Assembly (NCBI GenBank): GCA_900314085.1 | Contig: OMTX01000052.1 | Span: 1-64,000 of the forward strand | Source of the DNA: an uncultured Lachnospiraceae bacterium | GTDB lineage: Bacteria; Bacillota; Clostridia; Lachnospirales; Lachnospiraceae | Length of the DNA stretch: 64,000 nt | Direction of reading: 5' to 3' | Shown here: positions 43,916 to 51,475 of the stretch, one piece after another | Numbering within the stretch: position 1 is the first letter of the stretch | How the letters are laid out: each line of letters starts with the position of its first letter | The notes under the pieces: model-generated | Database searches by the model: none | What the model saw: the letters and a program-made list of their open reading frames with translations, nothing else | Told to the model about the DNA's origin: nothing | Position numbers and translations under genes: made by a program

Positions 43916-45064
43916 TTAGACGCCGAAAATTGCCATCAATACACCGGCCGCTACTGCAGTACCGATGACGCCCGCTACGTTCGGGCCCATGGCGTGCATG
44001 AGCAGGAAGTTCGTGGGATCCTCCTCCGCACCGACCTTCTGGGAAACGCGGGCCGCCATAGGTACGGCGGACACACCGGCAGAACCGATGAGGGGATTGA
44101 TCTTTCCGTGCGTCAGATGACACAGGAGCTTTCCTAAGAGGACGCCGCCGGCCGTGCCGAAGATGAAGGCTACGAGGCCGAGGACGACGATCTTCAGGGT
44201 GGATACGTTCAGAAAGGCCTCGGCAGATGTCGATGCGCCGACGGAAGTACCCAGCAGGATGACGACGATGTACATGAGGGCATTGGATGCCGTTTCCGTC
44301 AGCTGGCGGACAACGCCGGACTCACGGAAGAGGTTGCCGAGCATCAGCATGCCGACAAGGGGTGCCGTCGTCGGAAGAATCAGGCAGACGACGGTCGTTA
44401 CGACGATGGGGAAGAGAATCTTCTCCAGCTTCGAAACAGGGCGAAGATTCTTCATCTTGATGGCCCGCTCCTTCTTCGTCGTCAGGAGCTTCATGACGGG
44501 AGGCTGAATGATGGGCACGAGGGACATATACGAATACGCCGCCACCGCAATGGGGCCCATCAGGGACGACTGGCCGAGTTTTCCTGCCAGGAAGATGGAC
44601 GTGGGGCCGTCCGCGCCGCCGATGATGGAAACGGCTGCGGCTGCCTGATCCGAGAAGCCCATGAGAATGGCAAGGAAGTAAGCCAGATAAATGCCCAGCT
44701 GGGCTGCAGCGCCCATCAGAAAGCTGATGGGGTTTGCAATCAGGGGACCGAAGTCCGTCATCGCACCGACGCCCATGAAGATGAGCGAAGGCAGAATGGA
44801 CCACTCGTCCAGCTGGAAGAAATACCACAAAAGTCCGCCGACACCGTTTGATGTCTCCGCGGGTGACGCAATGATGTCCGGGTAGATGTTTACGAGAAGC
44901 ATACCGAACGCAATGGGCACCAGAAGCAGGGGCTCGAAGTCCTTGGCGATTGCCAGATACAGGAAGACGAAGGCAACGAGGATCATAATGAAGTTGCCGA
45001 ATGTCAGATTGGCGAAGGCCGTCTGCCCGAGGAGATTTGAAAAGGTCTCTCCTACATAACTCAA
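43916..45064 (-). CDS. oadB: Na+-translocating decarboxylase beta subunit
   Basis: This is the integral membrane subunit that decarboxylates carboxybiotin and pumps Na+ out. It has 382 residues with about ten hydrophobic segments. The hallmark GGADGPTSIF, containing the essential Asp of the OadB/GcdB/MmdB family, is present, as is the NPLIGSAGVSAVPMAARV block. It starts with TTG behind GGAGGGTAATACT. It follows the biotin carrier gene by 19 bases. The family is shared by oxaloacetate, methylmalonyl-CoA and glutaconyl-CoA pumps, so the substrate depends on the carboxyltransferases next to it. Confidence 0.94.
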   Translation of the reverse strand: MSYVGETFSNLLGQTAFANLTFGNFIMILVAFVFLYLAIAKDFEPLLLVPIAFGMLLVNIYPDIIASPAETSNGVGGLLWYFFQLDEWSILPSLIFMGVGAMTDFGPLIANPISFLMGAAAQLGIYLAYFLAILMGFSDQAAAAVSIIGGADGPTSIFLAGKLGQSSLMGPIAVAAYSYMSLVPIIQPPVMKLLTTKKERAIKMKNLRPVSKLEKILFPIVVTTVVCLILPTTAPLVGMLMLGNLFRESGVVRQLTETASNALMYIVVILLGTSVGASTSAEAFLNVSTLKIVVLGLVAFIFGTAGGVLLGKLLCHLTHGKINPLIGSAGVSAVPMAARVSQKVGAEEDPTNFLLMHAMGPNVAGVIGTAVAAGVLMAIFGV

Positions 45065-45083
45065 AGTATTACCCTCCTACATT

Positions 45084-45446
45084 TCAGTCCATAGTTGCAA
45101 GCAGGTCGCCGGCTTCTACCGCCTGACCTTCGGAAACGTTGATGCTCTTCACCGTGCCGTCCTGGGGTGCTACAACGGGGGTTTCCATCTTCATGACTTC
45201 CAGAACGAGAACAGGCTCGCCGCGTTTTACGGCTGCACCGGGCTGTTTCTCTACTTTAAAGACCTTGCCGGAAGCGCCGGCTTCGATTTTGACAGATCCT
45301 GCGCCGCCTGCGGGCGCTGCAGCCCTCGGCGCTGCGGGTGCTGCTGCAGGAGCTGCAGAGACGGGAGCGGATACGCCTGAGCCGCCCTTATCCTCTACTG
45401 TGACATCATATGCTCTGCCATTGACTGTTACCGTATAGTTTTTCAT
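45084..45446 (-). CDS. Biotin carboxyl carrier subunit
   Basis: This is the mobile biotin arm shared by the carboxyltransferases and the OadB pump. It has 120 residues: a short N-terminal MKNYTVTVNGRAYDVTVED, an Ala/Pro hinge at about 27-48, and a biotinyl domain with VLEVMKMETP (Lys86 biotinylated). The start has GGAGG. It resembles MmdC/GcdC. It is in the middle of the operon between oadG and oadB. Confidence 0.93.
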   Translation of the reverse strand: MKNYTVTVNGRAYDVTVEDKGGSGVSAPVSAAPAAAPAAPRAAAPAGGAGSVKIEAGASGKVFKVEKQPGAAVKRGEPVLVLEVMKMETPVVAPQDGTVKSINVSEGQAVEAGDLLATMD

Positions 45447-45469
45447 TATTTTGTCCTCCAATTTTAAAA

Positions 45470-46222
45470 TCAAAAGCGGCGCCGGATCGAGCGTACCACG
45501 AACGAATCCGTAGATTCACCGGTCGAAGCCGCAATGGCAGCGGCAATAACCGCCACGAGTTCTTCATTATTCTCATCCTCTGCTGCAGGCGCTGCGGAAA
45601 CGGGCGCCTCTGCAGCGGGTGCGGGCGCTTCGTTCTTCTTTGTAAACTTGCCCTGCAGATAGGGGATGATCCGGAAGCAGGAAATGAGAAGGGAAATCAG
45701 GATCAGCATCACAAAGACGGTGCAGAGACCGATGACCACGTTCATGCCGGCCTTCTGCAGGGTCTCGCCCATCGTATAGACGGGCTCGACGTTGATGCTG
45801 GAGATCTTCATATTGTAGACCGTATAGACGACAGAGAGCTTGGCATTCCGCTTGCTGCAGTTCATGAAAAGCGTCGTCGTCATGGTCTTTCCGGTCTTGT
45901 CGATTTTGAAATCGCTGTAACCCTGGAAATCACCAACAACATCGGCGGTATCGGCCCAGTTCGAAAACAGGGTTGAAAGAGTTTTGTACTGCTCCGCTTC
46001 TTCCGTCGATGCAGTCTTGGCCTGCGTCGAATAGTAGTCCGCCGCCTGCTTGGCTCCGGCCGCATCCATGGTCAGGACATACTTTTCAGCGATGTTCTGG
46101 GAAGCCGCCTGCAGGTCGGAAGCCGTGTAGCCGCCGTAGGTCGTGTCCGCAGTGGAACCGCAGGCCGCCAGACAAAAAACGGCAATCAGGGAGCAGACCA
46201 GAAATGTAAGTTTCTTTTTCAT
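45470..46222 (-). CDS. Decarboxylase gamma-type subunit with lipoprotein-like N-terminus
   Basis: This is probably the membrane anchor (OadG/MmdD-like) that joins the carboxyltransferase to the pump. From MKKKLTFLVCS it has 250 residues. A lipoprotein signal ends at Cys21 (CLAAC), then an exported domain of about 120 residues, one membrane segment (MNVVIGLCTVFVMLILISLL) and a cytoplasmic Ala/Pro/Glu-rich tail ending ELVAVIAAAIAAS...SIRRR, as in OadG proteins. Classical OadG has no exported domain, so the N-terminal part is an addition. The start has GAGGAGG. Confidence 0.78.
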   Translation of the reverse strand: MKKKLTFLVCSLIAVFCLAACGSTADTTYGGYTASDLQAASQNIAEKYVLTMDAAGAKQAADYYSTQAKTASTEEAEQYKTLSTLFSNWADTADVVGDFQGYSDFKIDKTGKTMTTTLFMNCSKRNAKLSVVYTVYNMKISSINVEPVYTMGETLQKAGMNVVIGLCTVFVMLILISLLISCFRIIPYLQGKFTKKNEAPAPAAEAPVSAAPAAEDENNEELVAVIAAAIAASTGESTDSFVVRSIRRRF

Positions 46223-46238
46223 GGTTCCTCCTCTCCCG

Positions 46239-47597
46239 TCAGAATGCTTCCTTCGTTGCCAGCATATCAAAGGCAGAGATCAGGTACTTCCGGGTATCGG
46301 GATAGGTCAGGATCCGGTCGATGTAGCCGCGGCGGGCAGCATTTGCAGCACCGCAGTCCTTTGCCTCGAAGGCAGCTGCATCAAAGCCGTCTGCAGAAAG
46401 GAGCTTTGCAGCATCGGCAGGTGCCATGGGAGCAATCTCCGTATCGGAATAAGCAAATACCAAATCAGATCCCAGAGACTTCGCATCCATGAAGAGGAAG
46501 GATGTCCCGACGGCCTTCTTCAGGTAGACAGAAACCTTGGGCGTATCCGCCTCTGCAAAGGCGTAAGCCAGTGCGGCAAGGGCGCCGGGAAGATTCTTCT
46601 CTGCCTCGACCTTCCTCTGGTAGCCCTCTGCATTGATGAGGGAAAGGACAGGAATGGACATGGAATCGCAATAGTTCACGAAATCGGCTGCCTTGTACAC
46701 GCCGTCCGCTGTCAGGAAGAAGTGTCCCTTCTCGCAGGCAGAGTTTCCTACGACACCGACCGTCTGTCCGCCCAGGCGGATGAAACCGGTCACCATAGTC
46801 TTAGCGAAATGCTTCTTTGTCTCGACGAAGACGCGTCCGTCTGCAATCTCAGCAGCATATGCGGCAATGTCCGTAAGCTTGTCGGAAAGTCCTTCGGCAG
46901 CCCGGTTCAGATCATCCGTATACTCTTCCTCTATACGTCCGCCCTCGCGGTCGGAAGAAGGAAGGATACCGATGAGATCACGAATCGTCTCTGCGACTTC
47001 TGCCTCTGTGCCGAAGTCATCGACAGCGCCTGTGGACTCCGCCTGGAAAGCCGCAGAAGCCGTGTCGCAGGCCTCCTTGGAATTGCCGGGGATTGTGTCC
47101 GGAGTATTGATGAAGAGACGGGAGTCCTTCGTCATGAAGGTGAAGTCGGAAATGGCCGTGAGGACGGAAAGCCCGCCGCCGCAGCTACCGTATACGGCAG
47201 TGATTTCAGGAATTTCGCCCTTGCAGTCACTGGCCTTTTTCACGATAGCGGCGATCGCTTCAAGCGCGTCAACGGACTCTGTCAGGCGGATTCCTGTCGA
47301 GTCAAGAAGACCGATGACCGGAGCGCCGACCTTCCGTGCCATGTCATAGACAGAGAGAATCTTCTTCGCATGCATCTCACCGATGCTGCCGTTTTTGACT
47401 GCCGGATCCTGGGCATAGATGAAAACCAGGTCTCCGTCAATCTGTCCGTGGCCGATGACAACTCCGTCCGATGGCGCTTCTTCCGCTTCACCGAAGTCGG
47501 TGGAACGGGCAGTCACGAGCGCCTGCATCTCCACGAAGCTCGCATCGTCAAGAATAGATTCTATTCTTGATAAAGCCAAACTTTTCCCATCACTCAT
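46239..47597 (-). CDS. Acyl-CoA carboxyltransferase (methylmalonyl-CoA decarboxylase alpha / PCC beta-like)
   Basis: This is a crotonase-fold carboxyltransferase acting between biotin and an acyl-CoA. At 452 residues it is shorter than the usual 500-520, mainly at the N-terminus. The N-domain has GLLDSTGIRL and GSCGGGLSVL (oxyanion loop); the C-domain has GNSACEKGHFF, GTSFLFMDAKSLGSD and AYSDTEIAPM. It is the first gene of the operon with oadG, biotin carrier, oadB and oadA, and there is no biotin carboxylase. Methylmalonyl-CoA is the likeliest substrate by context, but malonyl-CoA or others are possible. The start has GGAGG. Confidence 0.82.
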   Translation of the reverse strand: MSDGKSLALSRIESILDDASFVEMQALVTARSTDFGEAEEAPSDGVVIGHGQIDGDLVFIYAQDPAVKNGSIGEMHAKKILSVYDMARKVGAPVIGLLDSTGIRLTESVDALEAIAAIVKKASDCKGEIPEITAVYGSCGGGLSVLTAISDFTFMTKDSRLFINTPDTIPGNSKEACDTASAAFQAESTGAVDDFGTEAEVAETIRDLIGILPSSDREGGRIEEEYTDDLNRAAEGLSDKLTDIAAYAAEIADGRVFVETKKHFAKTMVTGFIRLGGQTVGVVGNSACEKGHFFLTADGVYKAADFVNYCDSMSIPVLSLINAEGYQRKVEAEKNLPGALAALAYAFAEADTPKVSVYLKKAVGTSFLFMDAKSLGSDLVFAYSDTEIAPMAPADAAKLLSADGFDAAAFEAKDCGAANAARRGYIDRILTYPDTRKYLISAFDMLATKEAF

Positions 47598-47752
47598 TAT
47601 TTTTCCTCCAAATGGTTGATGTGTTAAAAGGTGTGATTGTTAATAATTTAACTATTCTATCTTACCCTACTGAAACTCTGTGTCAAGACTCATTTTCACT
47701 GAATCCGAAGGCAATTTCCGTCCGCCATTATCGCAATCCGCAGGAGGCGCTG
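47598..47752 (-). promoter_or_regulatory. Control region upstream of the decarboxylase operon
   Basis: A perfect -35 TTGACA (in TCTTGACACAG, about 47681-47686) is followed 16 bases later by TAAGAT, a moderate -10. The 5' untranslated region would be about 60 bases and AT-rich. Three phased repeats lie further upstream (47753-47871). No gene is present. Confidence 0.6.
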
Positions 47753-47871
47753 CAAACTTCCACCAAAGTGACGCCCGCGGGCGTGCCTGCATGCCCTGTG
47801 TGGAGCAAACTTCCACCAATGCAGCGGCTCCAGGTGGTCCGCCGGACGACGAACAGTACAAACTTCCACCA
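47753..47871. repeat. Three 13-14 bp direct repeats with exact 53-bp period
   Basis: CAAACTTCCACCAA occurs at 47753-47766 and 47806-47819, and CAAACTTCCACCA at 47859-47871. Start-to-start distance is 53 bases both times. The spacers differ in sequence, but each contains an inverted repeat (ACGCCCGCGGGCGT in one, GTCC-GCC-GGAC in the other). It lies between scpB and the decarboxylase operon promoter. A row of binding sites on one helix face (about five turns apart) is a reasonable reading. Confidence 0.85.
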
Positions 47872-47884
47872 CGCCGCCGGCAGT

Positions 47885-48529
47885 TCACGTCCCGATATCG
47901 AGTTTCCGTACCTCAGCCTCAGCCTCAGACCGGTACTGCTCGACAAGGCCTTCGGCAGGCGTCGGCAGGTCCTTGATTTCAGAGACGCCAAATGTTCTGA
48001 GGAATTCCTCCGTCGTTCCGAAGAGCATGGGACGACCGGGCGCGTCCATGCGGCCGACCTCCTGCACGAGGTCGTACTCGACGAGGCGGTTCACTGCATG
48101 ATCAGAAGAAACTCCGCGAATCTTCTCGATTTCCGCCTTCGTGACCGGCTGTCGGTAGGCGATGATGGAGAGCGTCTCAAGTAGGGAATCCGTGAGTACC
48201 CTCTTCTTCGGTTCCTTTGCAATACGGACGAGGCAGGGATAGATTTCCGCTGCAGATGCCATCTGCCAGCCGTCGCCGATTTTGCTGATGCGGATGCCAC
48301 GGCCTCCCTCTTCATACTCCCTTGCAAGTTCGGAAACCGCTGTATCCACCTGATCCGTATCTGCTCCGACGGCCTTGGCCAGTGTCTCCGTTGAAACGGA
48401 ATTCCCCATGACAAAGAGGATGCCCTCGAGGGAAGCCTTGAGGTCAATCCGGGATACCGCAGCATTCACCGGCTCTGTCACTTCCTCAGCAGTCGTCTGT
48501 TCTTCTGTTTTCAATTCTTCTGTATCCAA
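47885..48529 (-). CDS. scpB: Segregation and condensation protein B
   Basis: ScpB is the winged-helix kleisin-binding subunit of SMC-ScpAB. It has 214 residues, with LKASLEGILFVMGNSVSTETLAKAVG and the family block TDSLLETLSIIAYRQPVTKAEIEKIRGVSSDHAVNRLVEYDLV. The frame begins at TTG 48529 with a weak ribosome site, and the first 25 residues are acidic and poorly conserved, so the exact start is uncertain. scpA ends 67 bases upstream. SMC itself is at 16.1-19.7 kb. Confidence 0.94.
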   Translation of the reverse strand: MDTEELKTEEQTTAEEVTEPVNAAVSRIDLKASLEGILFVMGNSVSTETLAKAVGADTDQVDTAVSELAREYEEGGRGIRISKIGDGWQMASAAEIYPCLVRIAKEPKKRVLTDSLLETLSIIAYRQPVTKAEIEKIRGVSSDHAVNRLVEYDLVQEVGRMDAPGRPMLFGTTEEFLRTFGVSEIKDLPTPAEGLVEQYRSEAEAEVRKLDIGT

Positions 48530-48578
48530 AATATTTGTTCTTTCTGTAAAATGCGGATCCGGGGCTCAGAACAGGAAA

Positions 48579-48589
48579 ATATTATTCAT
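48579..48589 (-). repeat. ATGAATAATAT motif copy, between scpA and scpB
   Basis: An exact copy, 7 bases after the scpA stop in gene direction and followed by TTTTCC as in several other copies. Confidence 0.8.
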
Positions 48590-48596
48590 GCAGCAG

Positions 48597-49352
48597 CTAT
48601 GCGGCCAGGCGCGACTCGATGACAATCTCGCCGAAGTTCGCATCCTGCTCCGTGTGAATCTCCCCTGCCTTCATAAGCTCAAGGATGGCAAGGAAGGTGA
48701 CGATGACCTCCGTCTTTGTCGGAGCGGTTTCCAGGAGCTCCCTGAAGGAGAATCGCCGGTGCTCCGATACATATCGCGACACGAATTCAATCTTTTCGTC
48801 AACGGAGACCTCCTCTTTTTTGATCTGTCCGAAGCCGGACCGGACGGGGTCGACGCGGCCGTTGGCTCTTTTCAGGACTTCCTCGAAGATTTCGTTCAGC
48901 TTCTTCAGTGTCAGGTCCTTCGTCAGTTCATCGAGGTCGATGGGCTCTTCGTAGGACAGAACTTCCTCCGGTATCGTCGGCTTCTTGTAGCAGACAGCGC
49001 CGGCGTTCTCGCTCATTGCCTTCAGTTCCCCGGCCATGGTCTTCACCATCTTGTACTCGAGGAGCTGCTCGACGAGCTCATCACGGGGATCGATCTCCTC
49101 GCCCTCCTCCGTCTCTTCCCGCGGCAGCAGCATTGCGGCCTTGATGGAAAGAAGCGTCGCCGCCATGACCAGAAATTCGCTCATGATGTCAAGATCCCGC
49201 CGTTTCATCTCATCAAGGTATGCCATGTACTGGTCAGTAATCGTAGCAATCGGGATGTCGTAGATGGAGACCTTGTTCTTCTCGATCAGGTGCAGAAGCA
49301 GGTCAAGAGGCCCTGAAAAGGTGGGCAGTATGAAAGAAAGCTGTTCGTCCAT
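48597..49352 (-). CDS. scpA: Segregation and condensation protein A
   Basis: ScpA is the kleisin that bridges the SMC heads. It has 251 residues, with the family N-terminus FSGPLDLLLHLIEKNKVSIYDIPIATITDQYMAYL and a C-terminal winged helix containing FLAILELMKAGEI. The start lies behind AAAGGA. The ATGAMTAATAT motif occurs on both sides of the gene (49366-49376 and 48579-48589) in inverted orientation. It is followed by scpB. Confidence 0.96.
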   Translation of the reverse strand: MDEQLSFILPTFSGPLDLLLHLIEKNKVSIYDIPIATITDQYMAYLDEMKRRDLDIMSEFLVMAATLLSIKAAMLLPREETEEGEEIDPRDELVEQLLEYKMVKTMAGELKAMSENAGAVCYKKPTIPEEVLSYEEPIDLDELTKDLTLKKLNEIFEEVLKRANGRVDPVRSGFGQIKKEEVSVDEKIEFVSRYVSEHRRFSFRELLETAPTKTEVIVTFLAILELMKAGEIHTEQDANFGEIVIESRLAA

Positions 49353-49365
49353 GAAAAAATCCTTT

Positions 49366-49376
49366 ATGAATAATAT
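49366..49376 (+). repeat. ATGAATAATAT motif copy, upstream of scpA
   Basis: An exact copy directly upstream of the scpA ribosome site, reading AATATTATTCAT in gene direction. Confidence 0.8.
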
Positions 49377-49440
49377 TGCGTCCCGCCGCCCGGCAGCCGG
49401 TTGAACCTACAGCCATCCGACGCAATGCCTGAATAACGGG

Positions 49441-49474
49441 GCAAAAGAAAACCCCTGCCGAAATTCGGCAAGGG
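49441..49474 (-). terminator. Terminator downstream of the PRTase gene
   Basis: On the minus strand CCCTTGCCGAA pairs with TTCGGCAGGGG (one mismatch), followed by TTTTCTTTT. It lies about 140 bases after the PRTase stop. The stretch between, 49475-49616, holds a short CTTGAA/TTCAAG hairpin and no convincing gene. Confidence 0.82.
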
Positions 49475-49616
49475 TATTATATACATTATCTTGAAGATTT
49501 TCAAGGCAGCAGGTACAAGGTGTTGTGGTTTTCTATGTAGGCGCTGCGTGTAATTCCTGTAAAGTCCGTGCGTTGCAGCCAGGCCCGGAAGGCAATGAAC
49601 CGTGCGCAGCAAAATG

Positions 49617-50273
49617 TCAGAGGACAGAGTATCCGTAGCCGTTGACTATGGCCTCCAGCGGAATCTTCTTCGCGCACAGGGGGCAGTCGTGGGCACTGTA
49701 GGTCGCGTAGCCAGGCAGGTCGTCTGCCGAAAAGAGGGAATAGATGGTCTTCCCGCCGACACTCTCCTGCGTTGAAAAGATGGAGCAGATGCCTTCGACC
49801 GTACCCCCGTAGTATTCCGTACATTCAACAGCCTGCTGAATCGTCGCTCCGGTCGTAATCGTCGCTGCGAGGACGATGACGTGCTTGCCTTCAATAGCCA
49901 GGCGGTTGTTCGTGCGGAACATGAACTGGTGAATGGAATTCTCCTCCGGCCGGACGACGTAGATGGTCTCGTGGGAATTCGTCATATGAAAGTCGCTCTT
50001 CTCAAGCTCGCGTCCGAGAAAGGCGCCAAACACCTCCGTCCCGTCGAGGCAGACGATGGTGTCAACCGTGGAAATACGGTTCAAAAGGGCATTCCGGAGG
50101 CTCCGTGCAGCCTCCTCCGCCTCGTCTACCCTTACCTTCAGTCTCGTCACGTCAATATAATAATTGATGTGGGACTGGGGCGTAGCGAAATGTCCCTGGG
50201 CAATATTGATGGCAACGGCCGGATCGTCCTTCGCGTAGCACTTGACCAGTTTGTTTCCGATGACATCATTCAT
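49617..50273 (-). CDS. Phosphoribosyltransferase-fold protein (orotate PRTase homologue) with altered PRPP loop
   Basis: The 218-residue protein has a type I phosphoribosyltransferase fold and is similar to proteins annotated as orotate phosphoribosyltransferase in Lachnospiraceae. The PRPP loop reads HVIVLAATITTGA (131-143): the TTG is kept, but the two adjacent acidic residues normal at 136-137 are both Ala. A CPLC pair near the C-terminus (DCPLCAKKIPLEAI) may bind metal. The start has GAGG/GGAGG. It is a single gene between terminators. Enzyme, regulator or PRPP sensor are all possible; I do not assign pyrE. Confidence 0.72.
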   Translation of the reverse strand: MNDVIGNKLVKCYAKDDPAVAINIAQGHFATPQSHINYYIDVTRLKVRVDEAEEAARSLRNALLNRISTVDTIVCLDGTEVFGAFLGRELEKSDFHMTNSHETIYVVRPEENSIHQFMFRTNNRLAIEGKHVIVLAATITTGATIQQAVECTEYYGGTVEGICSIFSTQESVGGKTIYSLFSADDLPGYATYSAHDCPLCAKKIPLEAIVNGYGYSVL

Positions 50274-50349
50274 CTCGTTTTCCTCCTTTTATCAGGCAGA
50301 CAAACCATCTGCATGAAGTCATTATAATCCACCCGTAATATTTTTGCTG

Positions 50350-50385
50350 AAAAAAAATCGGAGAGGCAGAAAATCCGCCCCTCCG
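50350..50385 (-). terminator. gpsA terminator
   Basis: On the minus strand CGGAGGGGCGGA pairs with TCTGCCTCTCCG (mismatches inside) and is followed by ATTTTTTTT. It ends the der-plsY-gpsA direction of transcription. Confidence 0.85.
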
Positions 50386-50394
50386 GTGAACATC

Positions 50395-51405
50395 TCATTT
50401 TTCCCAGCCGACGGAGGAAAACTCGCTCTTCCGCTCCCTGTTCATGAGCTCATATACAGCTTCCTTCGCGGGAAGGCCGCTGAAAAGCACCCCGTTTACG
50501 GCTTCAATAATGGGAAGTTCTGCGTCGTAGCGCTGGCCCAGTGCCAGTGCGGCCTTTGCAGAGTAGACGCCTTCTACGACCATCTTTACCTCGGCCATCG
50601 CTTCTTCCATCGTCTTTCCCTGCCCGATCAGCATGCCGGCCTTGCGGTTCCGCGAATGGCGGCTTTCACAGGTCACAATCAGGTCGCCGATCCCGGTAAG
50701 GCCGGAAAGGGTTGCAGGATTTGCCCCACAGGCCGTTGCGAGGCCGGACATCTCACTGACGCCCCGGGTAATCAGGGCGGCCTTTGCATTGTCCCCGAAG
50801 CCGAGGCCGTCGGACATGCCCGCCGCGAGCGCAATCACGTTTTTTAAGGAGCCGCCCAGCTCGATGCCCTTCACATCCGAGCTCACATATACCCGGAAAA
50901 CGGGACTCATGAAAAGTTCCTGCACGAAAAGGGCGAGAAAGCGGTCGTGCGAACCCGCCACAACTACTGTCGGCATGTCACAGATGACTTCCTCCGCGTG
51001 GGAGGGGCCGGAAAGAACCGCTGTCAGGGCAGAAGGCACAACATCTTCTATGATCTCCGTCTGCACCATGAGGGTGGCTTCTTCTATTCCCTTTGATACG
51101 ACGCAGATCCGCTGGCCCTCCGGCAGGAAAGGCGCCGCCTTTTCCATTGTCTCCCTTGTCGCAGTCGAAGGAACCGCCATGACAATGAGGTCGGCCCCGC
51201 AAGCCGCTTCCTTCATGTCACTTGTAAATACTATGTTTTCAGGCAGTTTGAATCCGGGCAGCTTGTCATTTTCGAGTGTCGTCCGGAGTGAATCCGCCTG
51301 TTCCTTCCTGTGGGTCCACAATGTGACGGAATGTCCGTTCTTGCTCAGCCTGTACGAAAGAGCGGTGCCCCAGCTTCCTGCGCCGAGTACAGTAACCTTT
51401 GCCAT
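50395..51405 (-). CDS. gpsA: Glycerol-3-phosphate dehydrogenase [NAD(P)+]
   Basis: GpsA reduces dihydroxyacetone phosphate to sn-glycerol 3-phosphate, the acceptor for PlsY. From MAKVTVLGAGSWGTALSYRL it has 336 residues. The dinucleotide loop is GAGSWG, and the C-domain has SLKNVIALAAGMSDGLGFGDNAKAALITRGVSEM with the catalytic Lys. I chose ATG 51405, behind GGAGG; the longer frame from 51567 overlaps plsY and is not real. It follows plsY by 70 bases, so both steps of lysophosphatidate synthesis are coupled. Confidence 0.97.
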   Translation of the reverse strand: MAKVTVLGAGSWGTALSYRLSKNGHSVTLWTHRKEQADSLRTTLENDKLPGFKLPENIVFTSDMKEAACGADLIVMAVPSTATRETMEKAAPFLPEGQRICVVSKGIEEATLMVQTEIIEDVVPSALTAVLSGPSHAEEVICDMPTVVVAGSHDRFLALFVQELFMSPVFRVYVSSDVKGIELGGSLKNVIALAAGMSDGLGFGDNAKAALITRGVSEMSGLATACGANPATLSGLTGIGDLIVTCESRHSRNRKAGMLIGQGKTMEEAMAEVKMVVEGVYSAKAALALGQRYDAELPIIEAVNGVLFSGLPAKEAVYELMNRERKSEFSSVGWEK

Positions 51406-51475
51406 GATACCTCCAATGCGGGAGACAGGCTCCTTTTGCTCGCGCTTTGCGCTCGCTGCAGGGAGCCAGTCCCCG

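Noticed and set aside
46143-47570. Plus-strand open frame of 475 codons opposite the acyl-CoA carboxyltransferase
   Set aside because: It lies fully antisense to a well-supported enzyme gene, and its composition is that of reverse-frame translation.
47753-47871. CRISPR array
   Set aside because: The repeat is only 13-14 bases, there are three copies, and the spacers contain palindromes; no cas gene is nearby.
49560-49610. A sequence resembling the SRP RNA core (CAGGCCCGGAAGG) on the plus strand between the PRTase and scpA genes
   Set aside because: The 5' half and GGAA loop match bacterial SRP RNA, but the 3' side reads CAATGAACC instead of the required AGCA symmetric loop, and I could not pair the flanking strands into a helix. 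There is also no terminator on the plus strand. A covariance search with the SRP model would settle it.
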